From: Carallia brachiata
Taxonomy: Eukaryota > Streptophyta > Magnoliopsida > Malpighiales > Rhizophoraceae
Assembly: GCA_021464245.1 (NCBI GenBank)
Contig: JADCRB010000064.1
Span: 5,300,505-5,364,504 of the forward strand
Reading direction: 5' to 3'
DNA: 64,000 nt
Each line of letters starts with the position of its first letter. The stretch's first letter is position 1. A program made the position numbers and the translations under genes. Below, piece after piece: positions 25,462 to 38,319 of the stretch. Under the pieces are notes generated by a model. The model did no database searches, was not told where the DNA came from, and was given only the letters and a program-made list of their open reading frames with translations.

Positions 25462-28094
25462 TTAGCTGCCGCGGTACGTAGTGAACGAGAACGGTGAAAG
25501 AAGCAGAGGAACATGAAAATGGTCCCTGCTCTGTTTCTCTTTGATTTCAAACACAATAGAAACATAGGGATAGAACCCAGATGGACAATACTTACCCGTG
25601 TTAAAGCTTATTCTGTAAATTCCTGGGGTCACAACATCAACTATGCTCATTAGTTGACCACTTCGACCATCCCCGTCTGTAGTGGAAGAACCTTGAAGTA
25701 CCCAACCGCCTGAATCAGTCTCACCGAACGAGGGGCGGGGTTGATTGCCCTTCCAAATCTCCAGCAGTACCCCAACACCAGCTGCCGGACAGCCCTTAGA
25801 AACATCCAAGACATGGGTTGTAATGGGCGGACGTGTTCGAGTTGGAGTTTGAGACGCCTCTCCGCATGAAGAATCAGGAGCAGCAGTTAAGTGTCCCCCA
25901 ATAATGGTCATCCGATCTTCTAAGGTCCACAAAACAATACATCATGGTCAAATTAACAGCAATGTGCACAAAAGAGCATCAGTGAGCAATTCTGCTGAGA
26001 GAGAAACTTCTATAACTTTTCTTTCTAATGCAGAATGATTTAAAATTATATAGTACTTGGTGTGGTACTGTAATATTGTATACTATAATATTGTGTTTAT
26101 TTGTAATGGAAATTGTACTTTATTGCATGATGAAGTGGCAAAAAACAGCAAAAAGTTTTCCTGGAATTCTCAGTTAAATCAAAGATTTGTAAAAATGGAG
26201 ATCACCACCAACATGATGACCTTATCAGGACAGGGTGTTTGAATTGGCACAAAACTGACATAAAGAAGAAAACTACTGTGTAATAATAACCAACGATGAA
26301 GTTAACAAGAGAATGTGAGGACTCTAAGCAAACATGATTTTTCAGTTAAGGAGAAAAGCTCCCTCATAGCTAAATGCCCAAAAAAGAGCAAAATTACCTT
26401 CTGCTTTCTTTGTGGCAGCCGTTGGATTCTGGTCCTCTGTCACAGAAATTTTTATCTTTGAGGAAAAGAGCTTTTCCAGACGCAGTTCTGTTATTTTCAT
26501 TTGCTCCTGGGCTGCAATCTCACACTCAACTATTGGCCTGTTTGAATACCTTTTCTACATTCAGCGAAACAGAAAGTCACTTGCATATAAATGACACTAC
26601 CGTACTCATACTCAAACAAATTCTATATTGGGAAATTCTGCGCAAGACGGAAACTAAAGCAGGGAAAAGGACTCCTATCAGACGAAAAATGGCTATTTGG
26701 CAAATAACAACACAAAGACGATAGGAAAGAAAAAGGTTTGGCATGAGTGGTAACTGGTAACTACCAACATAAACTTCCAAGTTCCAACAGCCTCTCCTAG
26801 GATGTTAGTAGCTAACACAAATTCTTCACAGCCAAAGTTTATTCACAAAGTTTTTTTCAAAAGATAACTTCTTTGTAGCCTGATGTTTTATGACAACAAA
26901 ATGATTCATTTTTACAATTGTTTGGTTCACAAACAGAGAAGTTTTGCACATGGAAAAGTGGCAATCAGGGAAGCACAACAGGAATCAGAATTGAACCTTC
27001 AACTCAGTAAGTATTTCGGCAGTACTCCTCCCAGATGCACATATGATAAATATAAACCCAAACTTTTGCCTATATCGAGCATTCCATTCAGATAGTTCCT
27101 GAGAAGGGATTGGCCACAATTACAGATTAGCACCAGTTAATGCATTTCCCAAGGAAATTACACAGAACAGATCCATTTTGCTGACAGGTTAAAACCAAAT
27201 GGGTATTTTCCCCCCATTAATAAAAGGCAGCAAGGGCAATCAGACCTGTAAGCTGGAACTGGTAGCAGTTGCAAAAGCAGTTGATTGCTCTCCCTTGCTC
27301 CACCTGCTCAGAAACAAGCTCTCAATTACTATGAGAACATCCAAAAAAAAAAACAATTATTTGAAACAATTGCAGCAAAACAAACAAAAGTATTTAACCT
27401 TGAACTTTGAAGCTTAAAAAGATGAAAGCATAATATCAAAGCAACTGAGCTAAAAGGGAAAACCCAAAAAAAAAGGAAAAAAAGGAAAAAAAAGAGAGAG
27501 AGAAATTGAAAATCAAATTATGCCAAGTAAAATATTTAGAGTAACAGGGTATATGTGAGCACTCAGTTCTTCCAACACATCTACCAGCTCATCTTTTTAT
27601 TTTTTTTCTTGAATTCAAAGGCCTATATCACTGCGTGGCGCGGTGTGCATAACGTATGTCTCAGTTGTGCTTTTTAGGATTTTCCCACCATTTATCCAGA
27701 AGTTAGGACAAAAAAAAAAGAAGATGGAAAATTACTGAACTGAGCAGACATGTGAGAAGAATTAGAAGATTGTCCAATCTGAGGATGAGCAGAGAAGGCT
27801 TCCAGCCAGCCATTTACATCTACCTACAAAACAAGACTCACTCAAATTTCAATCCATCTATTGATTATCAACAAGTATTGATAATTAAAAACAGAAAATA
27901 GAAGCAGCAAAATCATTATTGAAATAAGGGGAAGAAGAAAATTAAGGGAAAACAAAAAAAGATGGAACCTTGTTGAACCAGATGTCTCTGGCAGCGGCGA
28001 TGGCTTGTTGGAGAGAAGGAAAAGGAGAGGCCAAGGCCATTTCTTTGGCGAATTGGGAGCTTCCACAGCACGCTGCCCAATCTTTCTCTTCCAT
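25462..28094 (-). CDS. TTL: Uric acid degradation bifunctional protein TTL (allantoin synthase), 6 exons
   Basis: The product joins OHCU decarboxylase and 5-hydroxyisourate hydrolase and converts the uricase product to S-allantoin, usually in peroxisomes. Exons are 28094-27969, 27823-27741, 27303-27246, 27098-26997, 26554-26398 and 25916-25462, giving 326 residues. The decarboxylase part has AHPQIG (His55), GEQSTAF (Glu75) and FIFIICASGR (about 104-113). The hydrolase part has RPPITTHVLDVSKG, GRSGQLM, TPGIYRISFNTGKY, HFHVPLLLSPFSF and the family's terminal YRGS. Between them RMTIIGGHL (177-185) is a PTS2-like signal lying directly at the exon 5/6 junction. The start MEEKDW fits family length; an in-frame Met 11 codons upstream (28127) is an alternative. 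Two adjacent acceptors (25920/25919 and 25917/25916) allow the insertion of one Glu. Confidence 0.93.
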
Positions 28095-29582
28095 TTCCCA
28101 ACTTTTCTCTCTCACTTCTCTGATCAATTCTCCAGAAAGGCAGAAACTGGTTTCAAATTTGGAGTTCCCAACACCATATGCATTAATAAATAGGAAAAAA
28201 ATAGATTTGCAGAAGTAAAAGTCACTGAAATCCTGTTTGAACGTGATTAAATAGATTTGATGTATAATTAGTTAAATTTTATGTGTAAAAAATTATAGTA
28301 ATTTTTTTTTAGTTTTAGTAGTATTTGAAATATAAATAATTATAAATTAAATATAATTAATTATATTCAGATAATATTTTAAATATATTTTTATTTAAAA
28401 ATATAACAGTACTCTTAATAAATAATAATATAACAGTAAATTAATGCCCATTTGCCAGTGTAGTTATTCTTCATTGATAAATAATAATAATGATAATAAT
28501 TTAAAAAAAAAAGAAAAAAGAAACAGTGTTCCAAGGCAAACTGACTAACTGGGCTTAATACTATTTGCCTCGGTTACTAACAAAAGTTACGAAACCAAAA
28601 ACAGAGAAAAAAGGAAAACAGAAAATCATTTCTGCTTCGCGTAATGTCTTTTTTACGTTATTTAAAATTATATATAAAATATAATGATAAAAATTTAGAG
28701 AATATTCATATATTTATATGATATTTTTAGTATTTAAATTATCATAATTTTAATTTTAAAAATTTTAATTTAATAAATTATCAATAATAATAATATTTTT
28801 TTATATTTTAATAAAAATTACAATTTCAATAATTATAATTTTACTTAATATTTTATTAAAATTAAAATTTTATTTTTTTATCATATTATATATAACATTT
28901 TTATATACTCTTTGATTAGAGAATATTCATATATTTATATGATATTTTTAGTATTTAAATTATCAAAAGTTTAATTTTAAAAATTCTAAATTTTTTAATT
29001 TAATAAATTATCAATAATAATAATATTTTCTTATATTTTAATAAAAATTACAATTTCAATAATTATAAATTTACTTAATATTTTATTAAAATTTTAATTT
29101 TAATTTTTTTATGATATTATATATAAAATTTTTATATACTCTTTGATTTTTTTAGTTAAGAATTGTGATTTGATTAATTTTATATTTTAATTTTAAAATC
29201 GGTTAAATAGTAAATATAAAAGTACAGTATTTAAATGACTTTAAAAATCATGTCAATATGTTTATAATTATAAAAAATATAGTTAATTAATTAAAATAAA
29301 ATATTTATTAATCTGACGCATTTCATTGATAATAAAAATAAAAATAAAAATAAAAATAAAAAATAAAAAATATACTATTAGCTAGAGGCACCGAGAAGAG
29401 AGCTTCTTCCTCAGTTCTGCAAAGGGTGTAAAAAAAAAAAAGAACAGGGAAGGAAGGGAAGGTGAAGAGAAAAGAAGGAAAGAAGAAAGAAAGCTTCTTC
29501 CTTTGAGGCCAATTGAGAGTGTTTCTTCTCTTTCTCTCTTATTGTTCTTGGGGTTAAAGTAAATTTCCTTCTTTTCTGTTTA
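28095..29582. promoter_or_regulatory. Divergent intergenic region between TTL and the HIBYL-CoA hydrolase-like gene
   Basis: About 1.5 kb separates the two start codons, which face away from each other. It must hold both promoters. Most of it is extremely AT-rich and includes the tandem duplication at 28697-29148 and an AAAAT repeat near 29330-29370. A GA/CT-rich leader-like stretch lies just before 29583. Confidence 0.5.
28697..29148. repeat. AT-rich tandem duplication of about 222 bp
   Basis: AGAGAATATTCATATATTTA starts at 28697 and again at 28918. Both copies close with TTTTTATATACTCTTTGATT. The copies differ by a few substitutions and small indels. Confidence 0.8.
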
Positions 29583-32500
29583 ATGGATTCTGCCTCTTCT
29601 GCCAAACCCCATAATCATCTCCACCACTATGATGACCAGGTATGTCTTCTTCTTTTGCAGACTTATGATAACTTTCCTTTTAAGCTATTTAGTTCAATTA
29701 TTCTGGTTGATGGAAAGTTAATAGGTGGGAATGAAAAGATTATTGAACCCTTTTTAATTTCTCCATGAAGTTTTAATCTTGATACTAGTTAGTTGCATAT
29801 CAGCTCTTTTCTATTTCTACTGAGGGAGAATCTTGTGGGGAAAAAAAAAAAAGCAGAAACGAAAGTTTGAGCGTTTTGCGTTTTATGTATTTATTGACAT
29901 GATGCGATGCAAGCATTGTTCGAATAATTTTTATCCATTTTTTTTTTCCTGTTGGGGTTTATATTTGTTTTTGTATGTTCCAGCTTCTGGTGGAAGAGAA
30001 CTTGTCTGCGAGAACCTTGATATTAAACAGGCCTAAGCAGTTGAATGCCCTTTCTTATCCAATGGTATTCAATTCTGGTCTTTCTTTTCCTTTTCATTTT
30101 TCTTCACAATTTGATTTGCAAATAAGAAAACAAACGACTGGTACTACTGCTTAAAGTGAAACTTTTTTTTTAAAAAAAACTTGTGTCTAGGTTTGTCGGC
30201 TATTGGAACTATTCCTTGCTTATGAGAAGGATCCCAGTGTAAAATTGATCGTTGTTAAGGTAGTTTCTTTCTAAATTCTTTAGTTTTTTGCTTATTATGT
30301 GCAGGAGACTCGGTCCCATCTTGCTTATGAAGCACAAATTTTGAAGCATTTGTTTGTTCATCTGTAGGGAAATGGAAGAGCATTTTGCTCAGGCGGTGAT
30401 GTTGCTGCCGTGATTCATTATATCCGTGAAGGTTTATCTACATCTTTGTTGCTTGGTCATCTCCTTTAGAAATCCTTGATGTAAAATCTTAAAGTGCTTT
30501 TGTATGTATCAGGTAATGAGAGATTGGCCCGCGATTTTTTCAGGAAGAGTACATGATGAACTACTTGATGGCAACATACACTAAACCACAGGTAAACCAT
30601 TATGTTTCTCTTAGTTCATATCTACTAATAGCTTCTGTAGCTCACACTCTTGTTATGTTGAAGGTTTCCATTCTAAATGGAATAGTCATGGGTGGTGGAG
30701 CTGGTGCATCAATACATGGAAGGTTTCGCATCGCAACGGAGAAATCGGTAGTTTTGTCTTTTTTTTTTTTTTTTCAAACATGAAAAAATTGTTGAATTTG
30801 TTGAAACCCTTATAATGAAAACTTCTATGTTTCACATTCTCCTAGCCTAGATATTTCTCTGTTTTGTGATCTGCAATAAGTTGAAATTATTTATTTATTT
30901 ATTTTTCTACTTTTTAAAGGCTTTGCTGTTGTTGTTCTTCGATGATATGTTTGATGGAGATTTGGATTTTGAAAATGATCTGATTCCTTCAATGAATGGA
31001 TTTCTGTCATTGTGACGCTACATGCATTTTATATACTAACTGGACAAATATGTACACTCATAAGTCATTGGCCAAAGCATGTTACATATTCTGTTATTTC
31101 TATTGTTTTTGAAGTTCGCGACTCTGGTTTCTATAACTCATGGGTCTTTACATGGGCACTTTGCAGGTCTTTGCAATGCCTGAAACAGCATTGGGCCTCT
31201 TCCCAGATGTAGGTGCCTCGTATTTCTTGTCAAGACTTCCTGGATTCTTTGGTAATGAAACCTCTATTCTTAATCATGCTCACGTGTGATAGATCAAACA
31301 GAAAATTTCAATTTACATATTTCCAAACTGAAGAGGCTGTTCTTCTCTGTTCTTCTTTAGTTTGTGGCCTTTTTGATTGGAGCATTTCAAGTTGGCATGT
31401 AATATTGAGGTCACATTTCAATTTTGAGTTGTTTCAATACTCAGCTACTTGTATGTTTTCCGCATGATATTTTTCAAGCAAGTTGGAATGATTGAGGAGT
31501 TCTATGTGCTAATCATTTTTCTCCTTTTTAGATTTGAGATTTTTGGTTGATTTGACATTTTTAAGTTTCTTTTACTTGTTTGAATTTCACTACTTCGGAA
31601 ATTGAGGAAGTGGCACCTATATTAGTTTAGACATTTTTAATTCAGACCTACAAAATGCTCCAATTAAGAGGGGATCCACGTGGATGGAGAGGGGGAGGGG
31701 GGGAGAGAGGGAGGACAATTGCAACTGACTTGAGAATCTTTGTTTAGGAAGAAATTAGAACTCCTAAATCTCATACCAAAACTTAGTTCGAATCGGGAGA
31801 TAAGATTCATGTGGCTATTCAAATTATTTTTGAGAATAAGGCTTCATTGTTGTTGTTGATGATGTCTTGCTTGCTTGCATTTCAACAACCTATGATGTTT
31901 GGTGGTTATAATTCTTTACTCCAATCTGGGTTTTCAGAATTCCACTTTAGTCACCAAGACTTTCTTCCCCAAAATTTCTCCCTTTCTATTAAGCCCACTT
32001 CAAAGCTTTGGGAGACCTTCAAATTAGATGTTTACAGAGGCCATATAATGATTAAGTTGGCATCATCTCAACTTCTTGAAAAAGAAATCCTGGAACTCTT
32101 TCATGGTTTAAGGCATTGTGGCGAATTAATAACCGCTAGACTTGTGAATTAGCTTTTCTTGTACAGTGAATTTATTTTGTTTGATCTCTTTCAGAGCTAT
32201 GGGTTTGGATCTTATTATGAAATGATGAGATGGTTGTTTTACATTTTCCATAGGGGAATATGTTGGACTTACCGGTGCAAGGTTGGATGGTGCTGAAATG
32301 CTTGCATGTGGCCTTGCAACTCACTTCGTCCCATCAGCGGTATTTTCTTGTACTAAAACAATTGGATTCTAGAGATGCTGAAGCTCAAATATCCAGATAA
32401 CAAAGCCGAAAATTACGTTCACTATATTTGTAACTAACACTGATCAAATGTGGCTAAATATTTTTGTTGGCAAATATGGATTCACATGGAATCATCATTG

Positions 32501-35500
32501 GTTCTAACTTTGTCTTTTATGACGAGATTTACTTGTAGAAGATTTATCACACTTGCTAATTTTGAGTTTATGCCATTTAATAACATTAAGGTGCTCAAGT
32601 TATTTGAGCTTCATCGGTTCTAGACTGTCATATGGGCTCCAATTACTTTTCACGGAGAAGCAAGCAATCATGGAGATGGTTACTATAGCAGCCAAATAAT
32701 CTGCATTTAACATTATTTTAAAGACTTTGTTTCTATACATAATAGCTTAAAGCAGCTAAACTTCACAATTTAGCGAGGATTATTTTAGAGATTCGAATTG
32801 GTCTACAAAAACTTAATGGAAAGACAGTTGGGTCATGAGGTTCCTAGTGCTTTTTGATAAAATTTGCACTATCAGTTTTGGAATTTTTTCCTTCCTCAAT
32901 ATGTTTGATGATGGTTGACTGAAAGTAGGATGCTGCTTTATCAGCTCTGGAATTTGATCGTTGCTAATAATGTATGATGGTTGTTTCTATCTGTCCTACA
33001 ATATTAAGTGGCAGTATGCACATGGTGGTTCTCCTAACCACTGCAGTTCTATTCTTTACTTGGTTACCCTTTGCCTATTTAGTTACTTGAAATTTACCTC
33101 TAATGTCTAAAATTTGCCTTTACGTGATTGACAGAGGATACCATTGTTAGAACAAGCATTATACAAGCTAGGTTCCAGTGATCCAGTGACCATTTCATCA
33201 GTTATTGATCAATATACTCAGCTACCAAATTTGAAAGATCAAAGCGTTTACCATAGGTTAGTCTTCAAGTTCACGCTAAGAACTCTTAGCGAAGTGTCAG
33301 TCACATTTATACTTGACAAAACAATATAAAGCCAGATGCAGTTATTTTTCTTTTCCCATGCCTAAGATTAATAATCATGCTTGCAGACATTAGGAAACAC
33401 ATTATGCATAATTTATTCGCAGCAGAGGCATTATTAGTCTTCTAAAAGCAAAGCACACGTGATGTGCTGCTATAATATGCCAATAATCTGAGTTAGGATT
33501 CTACTCTTGGGCCCTGAGTTTGACTATTTTTATTTTTGTATTTTTGTACAATGTGATCATAAATATTTAATGGACTAATTTATGCAGCATGTTAAGTTAT
33601 GAACTTGAGTGGACATTACTTCTTCCTTTTCTTTTCTTTTTTCCCGTTAGAAACCTTGCATGTAATTTTTTTTTTCTCGTTTGGACTTTTTATTATTGTT
33701 TTTGAGAAGTGTTTTCATTTAGTGGATTCTGTGCATAGCATAAAAAGAAATCTGATCAAAAATATTTTGTTTGGAAGAATGCCACTTCATTAGAATTATG
33801 ATGCAGAATTTCCAATGGGGCATCACTATTTTCTACTGTGTCATTTTTGTTGTCATTTGGATGTAGGTTGGATGTCATAGACAGATGCTTCTCTCGCAGA
33901 ACAATTGAGGAGATTTTAACTGCCCTCGTAAGTTGAAGAAAGACTTCAAAATGCTTCTTTGTTTTACTTCTAATGAGTATTTCTTGCAGATCTACCTAAG
34001 TGTTGTTGTTTTCAACTTCTGGCAGGTTTTCCAAGGCTTTTAAATTTACTTTGACTGTTGGAATTGACATCTTCTAGCTATTGTGTAGGAAGGAGAGGTC
34101 GTGAGTGGGTCAGATGATTGGATCACTACAACCATTCAGTCGATGAAAAAGGCTTCTCCAACTAGTCTGAAGATTTCTCTTAGATCGGTAAGAGTCCAAC
34201 ATACTTTACAAGTAACTTCCATGAATTCCCCTCAACAGAGATGAAAACTTGGCACATAACATCCTTATAACTTTGAACAATTTTAATTGAATTCTGATAG
34301 AGTAACCATCAGTGGAAGTCTTACATGCATCTGTGCAAGATGTTGGGCCTGGTTGGTCAAATTGTTGTTGAAAATTACTAGTTGGTTCCTCTCTAAGTAT
34401 ATTATGATCGCACTAGAGTGACGAAACTTATGTTAATGCAAAAAACATTAGCACGGCACATGACTCGATTTAATATACTATTGCAATAGCATGTATAAGA
34501 TGTAAAAGTTTTTTCAGGCACTGATGTTTGTGCTTAGTTAATTTTAAGCCCCCAGAGTGATTCTTATAGGAGTCTTTGTTTTAAAGAGTCTCAACCTTTG
34601 TTTACTCTGGACTCTTTACGTATGAAAAATGAGTTAAAAGGGGTGTAATTTATCAATAGTTGCTGATCTTTAATTTGTTGAAAACATGAGAACAAACTTC
34701 CCCATCTTCATGTACATACAAAATGCAAGGACAAATAATATTTCTGAATAAAAATATAGATATGATATAATACAACTCTCATTTCTCATATTTTGACAAA
34801 ATGTAGGATTGGCATCTTAATTTATACCAATAAAGAATTGAACTCCATCAATCTTTTGGGGAGAAAGTAATCTTTCAGAATCTAAAGTGCAATTATTGTT
34901 GTAGCAAAACTTTCAATTTTCGACCTGGAAATGTAACATCATAAATGGTGCAAATTTATATTTATTCACTCGTACAAAGTCAACTGATAGGAAAACTCGT
35001 GTTATTGTCGATGTACTCCTTTCAGACACGATCCGACTTGCCATCAGTTGTATTAGTGTTCATGTCACCTGCATATCATTCATTACCATAAACCACCTTA
35101 AAATCCTCGAGGATAGTTGCCTCCACTCATCCTTCTAGCAACTGCAATCTTGGTAAGAACTTCAAGTACTATTCCAATACTATTGCATTTATCCTTATTT
35201 AAGACCTCTCCATCATAACTCAAGCTTGGACCTCCAAATCTTTTTCCATGCATTTCACCACCTTTAACAACTTCCACAAGAAGTTTGTTTGTCGGGATTG
35301 GGGTTTGAATTGATTTTTGACCATTTTTAAGCATAATAAGTTGACAATCAAAAGATACTAAGCGCATCAGAGATTCTAAAGAATAAGGATTGCTGTTAGA
35401 TTCTTGTAGGAATTCCACCAAAGCAGCAACTCACTATAATAGTCAGCACTAACAAAAAATAAATAAATTCTTTCTTTCAGTTTTTGATTTGCTTGTTTCG

Positions 35501-36769
35501 TTCTGAATGCTGGAACTATTAAGTATAGAGCTGATATAGACATAAATTTACTTGCACGATTCTGTTTGCCAAGAAAATTATATCAACAATGGATTAATAA
35601 TATGCATAAAACCGAGGGGAAAAAGGCTAAAGGGTTAAGTCATTTTCAGTTGATAGTTGAGAATTGTGATCAGAAAATTTTGTGAAACTGTAAGGTTCTA
35701 AAGTCCTTAATGTTTTCTTTTTCCTTCTATGATGAATGTGGAATTTGGGAATTACATGATTGTGGGGTCCAACAACGTGATTTTGTTCTTCTAAGTCCAG
35801 ATTAGAGAAGGAAGGCTCCAAGGTATTGGTCAATGCCTCATGCGAGTATAGAATGGTTTGTCATGTTATGCAGGGAAAACTTAGCAAGGATTTCTTCGAG
35901 GTTTTAATCTGAAACTAGTGTCTTTTTCTCCATTAATATTTTGTTCTTGTGAATAACTCTTAAGCTTCTTATTTTAATTCAGGGTTGTAGAGCTATATTA
36001 TTAGACAAGGATAGGAATCCAAAGGTATGCACTTTCCCTTCATCTTAGCATCATATATTGTCTGAATGAATATCATAACATTCTACATGTAGCCTTTACC
36101 CCTTCATTTCCAAATTCTGTGAGTATTGTCTTTTGGTTTCTTTAATCAGTGGGAACCTTCCAAATTGGAGCTGGTCACTAACTCTATGGTTGAACATTAT
36201 TTCAAAAAATTGGATGACCAAGAATGGGAAGATCTGAAGCTTCCAGGTCGGCTCAAGTTACCTGGGTACGCTATTTCAAAGATTTAAGCATGTCTTCCTT
36301 GCCAACCAGTTGAAGCTGAGGGGAATATTGTGTTGATGGCTCAAGCTGCTGCATAATATGTTGGTCGAGTTTCAAAATAATCTTGAGAATACCTGTGGTT
36401 AAACAAGTTCCCATATGAACAACTCTGCAGCATGGTAAAGATAAATGTTCTTTTGGGGCTTTTGTATTCACTGTTATTTTCAGCTTTGCTACATTGTCAA
36501 AGTTCATTGTGATGGCTAAATAAAAATAAAACTGCATGGAGCTGAATTTCTTGGTGGTAATTCTTTTTTTGTTCCTTGCTTGTCCAGCTTCATGCTCATA
36601 ATTGCCAATTCCAATTTTTTTAGTTTGTGTTGAGCATTGAATTGAAATTCTTTACAAGTACTGCATAAGAACAATCTAATGGAAAATTCTAATTGTCATT
36701 CTTGATGGCTATTTTGAATACAATTGCTGAGGCAGATTGCCAAATGATAGGAAGATAGCCGACATGTAA
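29583..36769 (+). CDS. 3-hydroxyisobutyryl-CoA hydrolase-like (CHY1 type), 15 exons, two frame breaks
   Basis: This crotonase-superfamily enzyme hydrolyses 3-hydroxyisobutyryl-CoA in valine breakdown. Exons are 29583-29639, 29984-30064, 30191-30259, 30368-30431, 30513-30591, 30664-30747, 31167-31251, 32254-32339, 33135-33256, 33867-33927, 34089-34187, 35801-35900, 35983-36024, 36150-36265 and 36736-36769. Landmarks are [24 protein letters not shown], the oxyanion loop [57 protein letters not shown] and [20 protein letters not shown]. Exon 5 is one base short in a T run (about 30535-30540). Exon 12 is two bases short at CGAGTATAG (about 35843-35850), where the family has an Arg-Glu-Tyr-Arg-like run. 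Read literally, either break stops translation. The gene would encode about 393 residues otherwise. The tail DRKIADM lacks the peroxisomal SKL/AKL-type end of Arabidopsis CHY1. Confidence 0.85.
35098..35421 (-). other. Unrecognised antisense ORF in intron 11 of the hydrolase gene
   Basis: The 107-codon frame contains [20 protein letters not shown] and ends [12 protein letters not shown]. It is longer than expected by chance in this AT-rich intron, but I recognise no family and no promoter or exon partners. It may be a relic of an inserted sequence or a chance frame. Confidence 0.2.
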
Positions 36770-38319
36770 GCATTCTTTGTTTTAGCTTATATGTAGATTG
36801 CTTCAAATAATTTTGACTGCATTATAATATCTCAGTTTGTTCCAGCATATAAGAACAACATCATCATCAAATCAACAACAAAAAAATCCATGATTTCTAT
36901 AACTTGCTGAATAATGACTTTTAATCTTCCAACCGCAAGAAACACCCCCTTAGTCTCAACCCAGTGTTGCTACAGCAGTGACTCGTTCTTTTGGTTCCAA
37001 GCCAATTTGGATTGTAGCTGGGACATTGTTACAAGAATAGGATTCTGTACACCTTAACAAAAGCCAACATATGATATGACAATGCAGATCATTCTGGAAT
37101 TAAAGAGTTTACAAGTTTAAACTTCAGCTCAATTATGGACAGCCTTATGAACAGGGCAAGGAAAAAAGTAATTCTTTTTTGACTGATTTCTAACTGTATC
37201 TACAAAATCCTTACCAGGACACCTTAATACTAGAGAAAAACAAGACACAGAAAGAAGTGAGAAAGGGATATAAGATCAAAAAGAATAATCAAGAATACCC
37301 TTGCTAAGAAATTTTTAGCCAAACTGCAATCGATTAAGAACTGTGCACAAATTGCCTCAGGCCCTATGATTGCACAAGAACACAACCACATTCATAGCAC
37401 CAATGGAAAAAAATGATCTGAATTGAATGATATGAATATGAGAATGAGCTCTATATGTAATGGAAACTCTTTTAAGATAAAATGGTTAAAAAAAATGAGA
37501 AAAGAAAGCAGAAAACGTAAGGCGTCTTGCAAGGATGAAGTGGACAAATAAGAGATTAAAGAAATATAACTACAGAGTTCATATTGCTACATATTACATA
37601 AACTTGTAATTCCATTGGGATTGAAAAATCACAGTATTAATTTACCCTTCGGTAACTCCTTGCCCAAACTTCATATAGATACGCCAAACAACCCCTTTGT
37701 ATAAAACCAAAACAATGGACGATTTATAGCATTTCAATATATCAAAGATTTCAATATATCAATGATTATTGATCCGAATAGAAGGAGCTCGGTTCCTCTT
37801 AAACAAGATTTCAGATTCGAGCATTATACGTGAAAAAAATGCCATTGGGAGAGCTCCCCTTCGCAAGGAGTCCGACTGAAGTTCGTGCCGAATTAGTCGG
37901 AGTCTAATGAGTTTCTGGGATATCCATGAGTTGCACCCAAAAAAAATATCATTCCAATATGTTCTATACATCTTGTTAGACAATGGGATAAACATGATTT
38001 AAACAGAAATCTTGTTGTAGCATAACATATTGCTGGGATTGTAATTTACCATTAAACCTTCATATAGATATGCAGGGCAACCTTATTGCTTCAATAGATG
38101 GAATTGAGTCATCAACAAAACTGAAAAAGTGAAAGTAGTACCTGACCAATTTTCTGGAATCCATAGCTATGAATTATATGCAGTTCCATTACTGAGAAAA
38201 AAGTATGCAATATATATATATATATATAGATATAAACAAGATGCAGTAAATTACCTCAGCAGGGCAACGCTTTATGGATCGGCTGCAAGATGAAAGCAAT
38301 CAAATTTCTGGAATCTAAT
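36770..38319. repeat. 3' flank of NB-LRR copy A, duplicated at 46.95-48.3 kb
   Basis: From about 37130 this flank aligns by eye with 46950-47400. Shared words include CTTATGAACA followed by GGCAA, ACTAGAGAAAAA, GATTAAGAAC and ACACAACCACA in the same order. It is probably the 3' untranslated and downstream region of the duplicated NB-LRR unit. An (AT)n run lies at 38212-38228. No other gene is supported. Confidence 0.55.

Noticed and set aside
31811..32152. 113-codon frame inside intron 7 of the hydrolase-like gene
   Set aside because: It has no family motif, lies wholly inside a well-supported intron, and its composition is that of intronic DNA.
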